A stretch of 64,000 bases of DNA from contig DASPVM010000038.1 of assembly GCA_035622375.1 (NCBI GenBank), positions 1 through 64,000 on the forward strand, given 5' to 3'. A program made the translations under genes and the position numbers. The notes under the pieces are model-generated. The model did not search any database, was not told where the DNA came from, and worked only from the letters and a program-made list of their open reading frames with translations. Shown piece by piece: positions 43,015 through 51,673 of this stretch (its first letter is position 1; every line of letters begins with the position of its first letter). This stretch comes from Methylocapsa sp035622375. Lineage in GTDB: Bacteria; Pseudomonadota; Alphaproteobacteria; Rhizobiales; Beijerinckiaceae.

Positions 43015-44418
43015 ATGGAGGCCTCGCGCGGGCGATTGATGGCGGGCGTGGTTGCGGCGCTCGTGGCTGCATTCGCTGTAGCGGCGATTATTTTCAATAC
43101 GGATATTCCACCGCCTGCCTCCGCGCCAAGTTCGACCGCCCAGCAAAATTCGTCGGCCGCAAGCAAATCCGCCTCCGTTGAGGCACCCCGATCTCAGCTC
43201 GCCTTGACGAAGGCAGCTCCGGAAACACCCACTCCCTTAAAGCCGGCATTGCCCATTGGAATTTCGGCGCAGATTTACGCTTTGGCTGTGACACCGGGGC
43301 ATGAGCCAACGGCACAACTCGTGGCGCTCGGTGAGAAGCTCTTCAACGACAAACGCCTGTCGGCCGACGACTCACTCGCCTGCGCGACCTGCCACGATCC
43401 AGCCAAGGGATTCACCGACCATCGAGGCAACAGCCCGACATCCGCCGGCATTCGCGACCAGCACGGCGCGCGAAACGCGCCGACAGTGCTCAACGCAATG
43501 TTCCAAACATCACAGTTTTGGGACGGGCGCGCGCCAACGCTCGAGGAGCAAGCCAAACTTCCCGTTCTCAATCCCGTCGAAATGGGACAAAAAAGCCCCG
43601 AGGACGTGGTCACGAAAGTCGTTAGGATTCCCGAATACGCGGAGTCCTTCAAGGGTTTGTTTGGCCACGATGTCACCTACGATGACATCGCCTCCGCGAT
43701 CGCGGCTTTCGAGCGTACCCAATACTCCGCCAATTCGCCATTCGACCGCTTCTTCGCAGGGGATACGGCTGCGATCGGCGATTCCGCCAAGCGAGGCTGG
43801 GCTCTCTTCCAAGGCAAGGCGCGTTGCACCTCCTGCCATGCCTTCAATTCGGTTTCACCGCTCTTCTCGGATCAAAAATTCCACAACATCGGGATTGCCG
43901 CGCATAAGCAAGATTTCCCACAACTCGCTCGCAAGGCTCTTGCAATCGTGAGAACCGGCGATCTTAAACAGATCGACGAGCTTGCTTTGCAAACGTCTTA
44001 TTCCGAACTTGGGCGCTTCCTGGTCACGAAGAATCCGGCCGACGTTGGGGCGTTTAAAAGCGAGACGCTGCGCAATATCGGCGTGACCGCCCCCTACATG
44101 CACGACGGGTCGCTCGCGACGCTTTGGGACGTCATGGATCACTACAATAAGGGTGGCGTCCCGAATCCCTTCCTCGATGGCGGCATGCAGCGCCTCGCCT
44201 TGAGCGAATCCGAGATCGACGATCTCGTTGCCTTCCTCTTTACTTTAACGGACGACCGCTTCGCCGACTTCAACAAGGCGGAGCTGGAGCGGCAAACAGC
44301 GCTCAAGGGCAATCGTCCGCAACGGGAGACAGATGTCGCCGAAGGGAAGAAGGGGGATCTCGGCGATATCGGCACCAATCCCGATCTTCGCAATCCTGCA
44401 TCGATGGGAACGTTTTAA
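43015..44418 (+). CDS. di-haem cytochrome c peroxidase (MauG/CcpA family)
   Basis: The 467-residue protein has an N-terminal membrane anchor or signal (residues ~6-28), a Pro/Ser/Ala-rich linker to ~75, and two c-haem sites: CATCH (123-127) and CTSCH (271-275). Family blocks include LGEKLFNDKRLSADDSLACA, FTDHRGNSPTSAG, LNAMFQTSQFWDGRAPTLEE and LRNIGVTAPYMHDGSLATLW. These enzymes reduce H2O2 with electrons from cytochromes, or oxidise protein residues in MauG. The ATG at 43,015 follows a GGGAGGA site. It leads an operon with a metallophosphoesterase and a cytochrome c. Confidence 0.9.
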   Translation: MEASRGRLMAGVVAALVAAFAVAAIIFNTDIPPPASAPSSTAQQNSSAASKSASVEAPRSQLALTKAAPETPTPLKPALPIGISAQIYALAVTPGHEPTAQLVALGEKLFNDKRLSADDSLACATCHDPAKGFTDHRGNSPTSAGIRDQHGARNAPTVLNAMFQTSQFWDGRAPTLEEQAKLPVLNPVEMGQKSPEDVVTKVVRIPEYAESFKGLFGHDVTYDDIASAIAAFERTQYSANSPFDRFFAGDTAAIGDSAKRGWALFQGKARCTSCHAFNSVSPLFSDQKFHNIGIAAHKQDFPQLARKALAIVRTGDLKQIDELALQTSYSELGRFLVTKNPADVGAFKSETLRNIGVTAPYMHDGSLATLWDVMDHYNKGGVPNPFLDGGMQRLALSESEIDDLVAFLFTLTDDRFADFNKAELERQTALKGNRPQRETDVAEGKKGDLGDIGTNPDLRNPASMGTF

Positions 44419-44523
44419 TTCCGGCATCGAGCCCTGCTTCGCCGCACCGGCTCAAGGCCACCTCAAACGAACCGACCATAACAAAGGACAAACACCCACA
44501 AAAGTTTGCCGGGGAGAGAAGCC

Positions 44524-45648
44524 ATGGGGCACAAAAGCGTCGAGACAAAATATTATCAGGAGCGCACCTCGTTCTTTGAAGATTTAACGCGCATGGGGCA
44601 GCTGTCGAGGCGCGGCTTCATGCATATCGCCGGCATCTCGGCCGGAATTGCCGCGGCGAAGGGCCTTATTGTTCCGCAAAGTTTCCAGCTCATCGAAATC
44701 GCGGAAGCGGCGGACGCCACAACACCCGCGTTCACGGTCGCCTACGTATCCGATACACATCTTTATACGCGCAATGTGAACGACCGCTTCGTCCGTTCGG
44801 CCGTGAAAGCCGTCGAGGATGTCAATGCGCTCGATCCGCAGCCGGATTTCGTCCTCTTCGGCGGCGACCTCGCTCAGCTCGGGCGCCGCGAAGAACTTGA
44901 TCTTGGCGCGCAAATTTTAAAGGATCTCAAGGCGCCCGTGAAAATGATGGTCGGCGAACACGATTGGTTCCTCGATATGGGCGCGCATTGGCAAGAACTC
45001 TTCGGGCCGCCTCAATACTCATTTGATCACAAGGGTATCCATTTCGTGACGCTGATGAGCGTCAATGAGAAGGACTTTTGGACGGCGCGGAATATGACGC
45101 CGGAAGAGCGGATGCAGACCGTCGCCGGGCTCGACAATGGCGTTCAGTCGCGTTTCGAGGTCGGCCCGGACGGGCGCACTTGGCTACAAAACGACCTTGC
45201 CAAGGTCGATAAGGCAACACCCGTTGTCATCTTCTCCCACTCGCCGCTCTACAAATACTATCGCAATTGGAATTTCTGGACCGATGATGCCGATGAGGTC
45301 CAGTCGATACTCTCTAAATTCGACCAGGTCTCGGTGATCCACGGCCATACGCACCAACTCCTCCTCAATCGCATCGGCAACATCAGCTTCTATGGGCTTC
45401 TCTCGACCGCCTGGCCATGGCCCTATGCTCCCGAAGGTCTACCCAAATTAACTGTACAGATGAACCGCGCCGATCCCTTCAACGCCTTCGATGGCTGCGG
45501 CGACGGCCAGCTCAATGTCTTGGCGTCCGGCATGATCGATAAGATTTATAATCTGTGGAACCGCAATCCCGTCACTGTGCGCGCCAGTTATCTTTCATCT
45601 GGCGGCGCACAGGATCGCCCGTCCGCGACGACGCTTTCGAGCTATTGA
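44524..45648 (+). CDS. exported calcineurin-like metallophosphoesterase
   Basis: The 374-residue protein starts (ATG 44,524, GGGAGAG site) with a Tat-type signal (LSRRGFMHIAGISAGIAAAK). Metallophosphoesterase motifs follow: AYVSDTHLYTR (motif I), FVLFGGDLAQLGRREE (II), MMVGEHDWFLD, where GNHD is usual (III, His kept, Asn replaced by Glu), VVIFSHSPLYKY (IV) and VIHGHTHQLLL (V). It should hydrolyse a phosphoester in the periplasm. It lies 105 bases after the peroxidase gene and 8 bases before a cytochrome c gene. The Asn-to-Glu change in motif III is notable. Confidence 0.87.
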   Translation: MGHKSVETKYYQERTSFFEDLTRMGQLSRRGFMHIAGISAGIAAAKGLIVPQSFQLIEIAEAADATTPAFTVAYVSDTHLYTRNVNDRFVRSAVKAVEDVNALDPQPDFVLFGGDLAQLGRREELDLGAQILKDLKAPVKMMVGEHDWFLDMGAHWQELFGPPQYSFDHKGIHFVTLMSVNEKDFWTARNMTPEERMQTVAGLDNGVQSRFEVGPDGRTWLQNDLAKVDKATPVVIFSHSPLYKYYRNWNFWTDDADEVQSILSKFDQVSVIHGHTHQLLLNRIGNISFYGLLSTAWPWPYAPEGLPKLTVQMNRADPFNAFDGCGDGQLNVLASGMIDKIYNLWNRNPVTVRASYLSSGGAQDRPSATTLSSY

Positions 45649-45656
45649 GGAAGACG

Positions 45657-46331
45657 ATGATGCCGCTTTCCCAAAAACTTGCATTTGCTCTTTTGCTCGC
45701 GGGTGGGCCCGCTTGGGCGAGCGAGCTCCCCGGCCATCAATTGCCGCCCTCCGCCAATGGCAATCTCGTCGTCGGCCTTTGCGACGGCGAGACATCGATC
45801 GAGGTCAAGGGCGTCAAGCCCGGCGATCCCCTGACGCGCCAGCAGGGCCAAGAAATCGCTGATACCCTCATGAAGGCATGGCGTGAAAAACATCCGGATG
45901 CCGAGTGGGTGGTTGCGGAAGCCGAGCCCCCTGCCCCAGCCCAGATGCCGGGAGTCAAGGCGCCGGCGGAAAACCAGTTCCAGACTTACGGCGCCTACAC
46001 GGAACGTGACCAGCAAGTCTGGAAAGAGTCGACCGACCGCCTCGTCGCCGAGGGCAAGCGCATCTTTCACGATGCCAAAGCGCTCGGCGGCACCAACGCC
46101 GTTTCCTGCGATATGTGCCATCCCGACGGCTCGAACACCCATCCGGAAACCTATCCAAAATTCCAGGTTCAGCTCGGGCGCGTCGTGCTGTTGCGTGACA
46201 TGATCAATTGGTGCATCGAGAACCCGGTTCGCGGTAAACCTTTTCCGGACGACGATCCACGGCTGAAGGCTCTAGAAGCCTATATTCTGGCGCAGCGCAA
46301 GGGCGTGGCGCTGGAGTATGGGAAGCATTGA
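45657..46331 (+). CDS. periplasmic mono-haem cytochrome c
   Basis: The 224-residue protein has a signal peptide (1-21, ending AWASELPGH), a ~100-residue N-terminal region of unknown fold, and one c-haem site CDMCHPDGSNTHPETYPKFQ (151-155 for CDMCH). The MINWCIENPVRGKPFPDDDP block resembles SoxX/SoxA-like and related small cytochromes. As the third gene of the operon it may donate electrons to the di-haem peroxidase. The first of two adjacent ATGs is used, with a GAGGAAG site. Confidence 0.85.
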   Translation: MMPLSQKLAFALLLAGGPAWASELPGHQLPPSANGNLVVGLCDGETSIEVKGVKPGDPLTRQQGQEIADTLMKAWREKHPDAEWVVAEAEPPAPAQMPGVKAPAENQFQTYGAYTERDQQVWKESTDRLVAEGKRIFHDAKALGGTNAVSCDMCHPDGSNTHPETYPKFQVQLGRVVLLRDMINWCIENPVRGKPFPDDDPRLKALEAYILAQRKGVALEYGKH

Positions 46332-46451
46332 TTTTTGTGGGCTGCCGAGGCGATGCGGCCCTAGGTGCGGCGGGTTCGTGGGTTGCGAATATTGCAGACG
46401 AAGAATTCCCAAAAGCCCATTTGCGCGCGGCCTCCGGCGGCGGCGGCGAGG

Positions 46452-46829
46452 TCAGGCATGTTCGAAGTGGCGACAGAGATAAGCTGCCTTATGCTCATCA
46501 CTTTTTTTTGGAACGCATAGAACCACGTCGATACCATGTTGAGGGATATCTGGCTCGTTATGAGCTAGCGTTCCTAACTTAACGGGGGTGTATTCGGGAG
46601 CACACCCATTGGCATCGTTATTGAGCGGATTGCGGTCAAAGCCCAATCTCGGCTGGTCTCCTGGCCCCTGCCACCTAAGAAATAATCCGCCAAACGCTTC
46701 TTCTTTTGTAAGGCCGCCCATCCAGTGAATTAACCAACCATTGGTGGCCACGCTGACCGCGGTTAATGCGAGCCAAGATAGCACCCCACCAACCAGACCG
46801 GTTATCAATGCCTTGCGATCAATCGGCAT
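46452..46829 (-). CDS. small exported or membrane protein of unknown function
   Basis: The 125-residue protein has a hydrophobic N-terminal segment (LITGLVGGVLSWLALTAVSV, residues ~8-27) and a soluble remainder with a GPGDQPRLGFDRNPLNNDAN stretch. An excellent GGAGGGG site precedes the ATG, so it is probably a true gene. No family was recognised. It is transcribed toward the cytochrome operon's end. Confidence 0.6.
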   Translation of the reverse strand: MPIDRKALITGLVGGVLSWLALTAVSVATNGWLIHWMGGLTKEEAFGGLFLRWQGPGDQPRLGFDRNPLNNDANGCAPEYTPVKLGTLAHNEPDIPQHGIDVVLCVPKKSDEHKAAYLCRHFEHA

Positions 46830-46942
46830 AGTCCCCTCCGAACATGTGATAGAGGATAATATCCTATTTTGCCGTGGTTAGGCGTATTTTGACACTTTCA
46901 CAAGGGCGATTTTGATAAAATATTCGTATTGGAGCTTTCGCC

Positions 46943-47100
46943 ATGCCAGCCACTCGCGTCGCCGCCAGCGAAATTCAGCAAGTTCGGCGCAATCAGCGAT
47001 AAGGCCCGTCATGAACCCGTCGTTATCACCAAGCACGGACGTAATTCCCTCGACCTGATTCCCGCCGAGGAATGGGAGCGCCTCAAGCGCCGTGATCACC
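46943..47100 (+). pseudogene. Phd/YefM-type antitoxin, frameshifted
   Basis: From the ATG the frame reads MPATRVAASEI and then stops. The next frame continues the family pattern: FSKFGAISDKARHEPVVITK with HGRNSLDLIPAEEWERLKRR. Together they match a Phd-type antitoxin (about 50 residues) broken by a 1-base shift near 46,976. No toxin gene follows; the coding remnant runs straight into a palindromic repeat. Confidence 0.65.
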
Positions 47101-47198
47101 CGTCATTGCGAGGAGCGAAGCGACGAAGCAATCCAGACGCAATCATCTCGGTCCCTGGATTGCTTCCCGCCTCCCGTTCGCTCGCGGCCGCAATGACG
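47101..47198. repeat. REP-like imperfect palindromic element
   Basis: The left arm begins CGTCATTGCGAGGAGCGAAG and runs to CAATCCAG (47,101-47,136). The right arm runs from CTGGATTGCTTCC to GCGGCCGCAATGACG (47,155-47,198). The arms are imperfect inverted copies with an 18-base centre. This style (CGTCATTGCGAGGAGCGAAG) is a widespread intergenic repeat type in bacteria. It forms the 3' end of the acyltransferase frame and follows the broken antitoxin. Confidence 0.75.
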
Positions 47199-48237
47199 CT
47201 TCTTTTGTAGCGCGCCGCCGCCCGAGCCAAGCGCGCACGGGCTCGTCGTAAAATTTCACCGCCAAATAACTCAAAATCAAAACCGCGGCGAGGATGAGAG
47301 GCCCTTCGACAAAAATGTTGGGTGAGTGGCCGCTGGCTTGATAGGCGCCATTGACCCAACAGAAGATTGGATAATGCAGCGCATAGATGGCGTAAGAAAG
47401 TTCTCCCGCCAGTAACGCGTATGTCCTCACATGCCCGGTGATTTTCATGCTCGCTCCCGTAAATACAAGCAATGGCGAGATGATACCGGCCCATAGGAGC
47501 TCGTATGGCGTTGTGAGAGGCGCCGGATAGTAGAAAATCGCCGCCATGATGAGGGCAAGGCTCCAGAAAACATAGGGCTCGAACCAAGCCGGCCTGAGCC
47601 TGCGGCGCACGTGAAACACGGCGACTCCTAAGAAAAACGACGCCGCGACGCGGGGAAAACCAAGCCAAAAAGTTTTGGCCGTATCGCCCCCCAGGCCATG
47701 TGCTAGAAATGGCAGGCAAAACAGAGCGATGCCCAATGCAACTTCAAGCTTGTTCAGCCGCCGCGACAGGCACCAAACGCCATTGACGAAGAGTTCGAGG
47801 AACAGCGTGTACTGCGGGCCGTTCAAAGGGAAGAGCTGCCGGCCGCCAATGACAATGGGAGCATTGAGGAAAGGAACATTCAAAATACCGAGAATAAAGG
47901 CGGAGCCAATTGTCCCCGTTGGAATATTTTCGTGCCGGACATAGGCACGCATGATGACATAGCCGGTGCTCACCAGTGTCGCGAGCGTCATCAGCGGCAA
48001 GAGGCGGATGAGGCGGAGACGAAAAAATTCCCCCCTCGAAAGCTTAAAACCCAGTCTTTCGCCATAGACCATGGCCAAGACATACCCACTGAGGCAGAAG
48101 AAAAGGTCAACGGCGAGACCCGCGTTCGTGGCAAGAGCGCGGCCATGAAGCCAGTGGCCGATGTGGTAGAAAACCACCGATACTGCGGCAAATCCTCTCA
48201 AGCCATCGAGCGCCGCGTTGTGCTTTTGCTGATCCAA
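47143..48237 (-). CDS. OafA-type acyltransferase (membrane)
   Basis: The 364-residue acyltransferase-3 family protein has ~10 membrane helices and the entry motif LDGLRGFAAVSVVFYHIGHW with the catalytic His. AVDLFFCLSGYVLAMVYGER, FFRLRLIRLLPLMTLATLV and ELSYAIYALHYPIFCW follow. Such proteins O-acetylate or acylate exopolysaccharide, lipid A or peptidoglycan precursors. The last ~20 residues (ASLRPRANGRREAIQGPR) are encoded by the REP-like element, so the original stop was lost or the repeat was inserted there. It is downstream of a membrane-protein gene. Confidence 0.88.
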   Translation of the reverse strand: MDQQKHNAALDGLRGFAAVSVVFYHIGHWLHGRALATNAGLAVDLFFCLSGYVLAMVYGERLGFKLSRGEFFRLRLIRLLPLMTLATLVSTGYVIMRAYVRHENIPTGTIGSAFILGILNVPFLNAPIVIGGRQLFPLNGPQYTLFLELFVNGVWCLSRRLNKLEVALGIALFCLPFLAHGLGGDTAKTFWLGFPRVAASFFLGVAVFHVRRRLRPAWFEPYVFWSLALIMAAIFYYPAPLTTPYELLWAGIISPLLVFTGASMKITGHVRTYALLAGELSYAIYALHYPIFCWVNGAYQASGHSPNIFVEGPLILAAVLILSYLAVKFYDEPVRAWLGRRRATKEASLRPRANGRREAIQGPR

Positions 48238-48305
48238 ACCACGCTCCTGCCTGAAGCCATGGCCGGCTTCCTAGCAGGATGAATAATGAAAAACAATATT
48301 ATTCA

Positions 48306-48824
48306 CTAACCAACTGATGTGAGGCGGTACCGTACCCGTCTCAAGAAATCACGGCTTGCTTTCACCAGGCGCTGGAAAAGCGCGTAGGTCCGTGTCGCTC
48401 GCGCGAAGTCCAGGAGACGGTCGCGGATGCCGGTCAGCCACAGCATGAGGGCGGCAAACCACCGGATGGTTTTGAGTTTCGTCTCTCCCGCGTTGTAAAT
48501 CCGCTCGACGACGACAAGGCTCACAAAATAGGCCCCGGCCATCAGCGCGGTCCCCGCCAAAAAATGCCCCTCGGACATGATGATCAAAGCGTAGATCTTG
48601 GCCGGTTCGGCAATCGCCAAAGGAATGCCCATCAGCAACAAAATAACGTAGGCCGGCAAAGCGGCGACGAGGTGCTGCAACTCCAATACAAAGCCAAGTT
48701 TCGAAATCCAGCGAAGCAACGGCCGGATTACCGGGGTCACGAGGCCATCGAGGACGAGATAGAGGATCACAACCGCTCTTGCGGCGGCGATGAACAGCCG
48801 GCTGAGTTGAGAACGCTCTTTCAT
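48306..48824 (-). CDS. membrane protein of unknown function
   Basis: The 172-residue protein has about three hydrophobic helices: AAARAVVILYLVLDGLVTPV, ALPAYVILLLMGIPLAIAEP and FLAGTALMAGAYFVSLVVVE. A basic C-terminal amphipathic tail follows (LVKASRDFLRRVRYRL). I do not recognise a named family. The ATG at 48,824 is preferred over the TTG two codons upstream. It lies downstream of der. Confidence 0.7.
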   Translation of the reverse strand: MKERSQLSRLFIAAARAVVILYLVLDGLVTPVIRPLLRWISKLGFVLELQHLVAALPAYVILLLMGIPLAIAEPAKIYALIIMSEGHFLAGTALMAGAYFVSLVVVERIYNAGETKLKTIRWFAALMLWLTGIRDRLLDFARATRTYALFQRLVKASRDFLRRVRYRLTSVG

Positions 48825-48884
48825 AAGCAACAGAAAGCACTCATTTGGCGTAAGTTCAAGTTGGCAAGCCGCAATGCGAGCGAC

Positions 48885-50261
48885 CTAACGTTCCCGGCGC
48901 CGCGTGAACGGATTATCCCCCGTGCGTTTCGAAATGCGGATGGGGACTCCCTGCAAATCAAAAGCCTGCCGCAGACCATTGATCAGAAACCGCTCGTAGC
49001 TCGCGGGCAGCGAGGCGAGCTGGTTCCCAAAAAGGATGAAGTAGGGCGGGCGCGCGCGTTGTTGCATAATGTATTTGATTTTGATCCGCCGTCCGGCAAC
49101 GGCTGGCGGAGGGGTCTGCTCGATGGTGTCCCGGAGCCAGCGATTTAAGTATGCCGTGGAGATGCGCTTGTTCCAAATTTCGTAAGCGTGAAAGGTGGCT
49201 TCCATCAGCTGATCGATGCCCCGGCTCGTCTCGGCCGAGATGGGGATGACCGGCGCCCCTTTCAGCTGAGGCAGAAGCCGCGCGGCTTCTGCCCGCATTT
49301 CCGCGAGCTTGGCGCTTTCTGACCCGATTAAGTCCCATTTGTTGAGGCCGATCACTAGCGCCCTGCCCTCTCGCTCGACGAGATCGGCGAGCGTCAGATC
49401 TTGCTTCTCGAAAGGCACCGTGGCGTCCAGCAGCAAAATGACGGCTTCGGCGAATTTTACGGCGCGCAAAGCATCGGCGACGGCGAGCTTTTCTAGATCG
49501 CTCGTAACTTTCGCTCGCTTCCGCAGCCCGGCGGTGTCATAGACTTTGATGGCTCGGCCGGCCCAGAGAACATCGGCGCTAATCGTATCGCGGGTGAGGC
49601 CCGGCTCGGGCCCCGTGAGGACGCGATCTTCGCCGAGCAGGCGATTGAGGAGCGTCGATTTCCCGGCGTTGGGACGGCCGATGATCGCGACGCGAAGCGG
49701 TTTTGCAAGATCAACTTCTGGGCCAATCTCCTTATTGCTTTCCTCACAGCGGGCGGCTTCTTCCTGTTCTAATGGAAAAACCTCGCGTAAGGCCGAGTAA
49801 ATATCGGAGAATCCATCCCCATGCTCGGCGGAAATAGCAATTGGCTCTCCAAGCCCTAGATCATAACCTTCAACGGCTCCGGCGGCGCCTGCCCTGCTCT
49901 CCGCTTTGTTGGCGATGACGATGAGCGGCTTACCCGCCCGCCGGGCGAGATTAGCGAAGGCGCGATCGGCGGAGGTCAGACCCGCGCGGGAATCGAAAAC
50001 GAAGAAGATTGCGTCGGCGAGATCAATCGCGGCTTCCGTTTGGGCCCGCATGCGGCCCGGGAGAGATGTGCGATCCCCCTCCTCCAGGCCCGCGGTGTCG
50101 ATCACTTTGAAAGCGAGATCGCCAAGCCTTGCCTCGGCTTCTCGCCGATCTCTCGTGACGCCTGGCTGATCGTTTACGAGCGCCAGCTTCTTGCCGACGA
50201 GGCGGTTGAAAAGCGTGGATTTGCCGGTGTTCGGCCGCCCAATGATGGCCACGGTGAACAT
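48885..50261 (-). CDS. der: ribosome-biogenesis GTPase Der (EngA)
   Basis: The 458-residue protein has two GTPase domains: VAIIGRPNTGKSTLFNRLVG (residues ~4-23) with DTAGLEEGDRTSLPG, and VAIIGRPNAGKSTLLNRLLG (~190-210) with DTAGLRKRAKV. A C-terminal KH-like domain follows (QRARPPYFILFGNQLASLPA), ending in a basic tail. Der is essential for 50S ribosome assembly. Length and motifs are normal. The TPR gene lies 12 bases upstream. Confidence 0.97.
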   Translation of the reverse strand: MFTVAIIGRPNTGKSTLFNRLVGKKLALVNDQPGVTRDRREAEARLGDLAFKVIDTAGLEEGDRTSLPGRMRAQTEAAIDLADAIFFVFDSRAGLTSADRAFANLARRAGKPLIVIANKAESRAGAAGAVEGYDLGLGEPIAISAEHGDGFSDIYSALREVFPLEQEEAARCEESNKEIGPEVDLAKPLRVAIIGRPNAGKSTLLNRLLGEDRVLTGPEPGLTRDTISADVLWAGRAIKVYDTAGLRKRAKVTSDLEKLAVADALRAVKFAEAVILLLDATVPFEKQDLTLADLVEREGRALVIGLNKWDLIGSESAKLAEMRAEAARLLPQLKGAPVIPISAETSRGIDQLMEATFHAYEIWNKRISTAYLNRWLRDTIEQTPPPAVAGRRIKIKYIMQQRARPPYFILFGNQLASLPASYERFLINGLRQAFDLQGVPIRISKRTGDNPFTRRRER

Positions 50262-50273
50262 GAATCCGCACCG

Positions 50274-51005
50274 TCACTTGGCGGAGGGTGTCCCCTCTTG
50301 TGAGTTGGGCGGGGCTGGTTTATCGCTCGGTGGGGACGCGGCTGCCGTGCCGTTCGGCGCGGCGGAAGACTGAACCAAGCCGAGGAGCGCCCCCGCCCGA
50401 GTGCGCACGCCGGCCGGAGCCTGCGGGTCCGTCATGATGCCATCGAGCCAACGTCCGGCGGCCTCATAGGCCTGGCGTTTGATCGCGGCGAGTCCGAGCA
50501 GCTCGCGCATTTCGGGGTGGTAGGGGAAGCCCGCCGCAGCGTAGGGCGCGTATCTTTTTTCGAAATCCGCTGGATCGTCGCCATCAACTCTCAAAAGCGC
50601 GGCACGCAGCTGGCTAAAATTCCGGAAGGCCGCCGGCACGCCGTGGTCATTCGCCAAGGTCTCATAGGCTTTGATCGCCGCTTGCGGGTCGTTCGCCGAA
50701 AGATCGCCAGCAGCGCGCAGGCGCGCGAGGGTCGAATAACCTTGTGGGCCGCTTTTGCCGAGCGTATCGAGGACGGCCGCCGCCTCGGCGGGCTTGCCAT
50801 CGCGAGCAAGCTGTAAAGCTGAAGTCAGTTTGGCGTTTGCCTGCTCGCCGGCCTCGGCGCGGTAACGTTGGTAAGCTTGCCACGCCGCGGTGCCGGCAAT
50901 GAGCAAAACAGCGAGGGCAATAAGGAGCGTTTGATGCTCCTTCCAAACCCGGATGATGCGGTCACGGCGGACGTCTTCATCGACTTCGCGAAAAAAATCT
51001 GTCAT
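50274..51005 (-). CDS. YfgM-like TPR membrane protein
   Basis: The 243-residue protein has a cytoplasmic N-terminus (MTDFFREVDEDVRRDRIIRV), one membrane helix (~28-46) and a TPR-like periplasmic domain (ANAKLTSALQLARDGKPAEA, LARLRAAGDLSANDPQAAIK). It is the alphaproteobacterial counterpart of YfgM, a chaperone-linked partner of the SecYEG translocon. The operon position before der is as in other proteobacteria. The C-terminus is a low-complexity Pro/Ser tail. Confidence 0.85.
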   Translation of the reverse strand: MTDFFREVDEDVRRDRIIRVWKEHQTLLIALAVLLIAGTAAWQAYQRYRAEAGEQANAKLTSALQLARDGKPAEAAAVLDTLGKSGPQGYSTLARLRAAGDLSANDPQAAIKAYETLANDHGVPAAFRNFSQLRAALLRVDGDDPADFEKRYAPYAAAGFPYHPEMRELLGLAAIKRQAYEAAGRWLDGIMTDPQAPAGVRTRAGALLGLVQSSAAPNGTAAASPPSDKPAPPNSQEGTPSAK

Positions 51006-51155
51006 TTACTTAGCTTAGCAGAACAGTCTCACAATTGACTTGAGGTAGCTGAGGTTAACGTAGAAGTTTAAGGTCGATTCCAAGATAGGGCCGCAACGCC
51101 CGGGCTAGCGTTTCGATAGGCCAAGAAAGGCTTAGCGTTCTTCATTTATCCAGCG

Positions 51156-51518
51156 TCATTTATCCGGCGTCATTTTCTTGAAAGCGGCGGAGCCGAGGTC
51201 TTTCGCGTGCTCTTGGAGCGCCGCCATCTGCTTTTTCACAAACTCCGTTTGCTGAGCAACAAATTCCTCGGCGCTCGTCGTTTGGATCAGCTTTTGCGCG
51301 TGGTCAAACGCGGCCTTGACGTTTGATTCCGCGAAGTTCAGGGCTTTGACGCTCGCCTCTTTGGCGCTTGCCTGGAAAGCGTTGGCGGTTCCCTCCGCCT
51401 GGGCCGCTGCCTTGTGGGCAGCCTCGATAAACCCCTCGAATGCTTTGCGGGCCTCTTCGACACTCTTGGCGGTGAGATCGCGGACTTGCGGAGGAATTTC
51501 GTAAGGAATTTTGGCCAT
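51156..51518 (-). CDS. phasin-family protein
   Basis: The 120-residue all-helical protein has the Phasin_2 layout: KIPYEIPPQVRDLTAKSVEE, KAFEGFIEAAHKAAAQAEGT, then FVAQQTEFVKKQMAALQEHA. Phasins coat polyhydroxyalkanoate granules, so the host probably stores PHB. The stop codon is part of a 14-base tandem duplication (TCATTTATCC-type units at 51,142-51,169 on the plus strand). A GGGAG site precedes the ATG. Confidence 0.9.
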   Translation of the reverse strand: MAKIPYEIPPQVRDLTAKSVEEARKAFEGFIEAAHKAAAQAEGTANAFQASAKEASVKALNFAESNVKAAFDHAQKLIQTTSAEEFVAQQTEFVKKQMAALQEHAKDLGSAAFKKMTPDK

Positions 51519-51673
51519 CGGAGTCTCCCTGAAGGATTTTTCGGCGAACTATTCGCAGCGGTGCCATAGATTAAACGATCGTTGCTAGTCCTATAGCCAA
51601 CCCATCGCTCAGCGGCAAGACCGCATGGCACCTCGGCTGTGACGAAGGCCGATAGGCCTCTCGCCACGGATAT

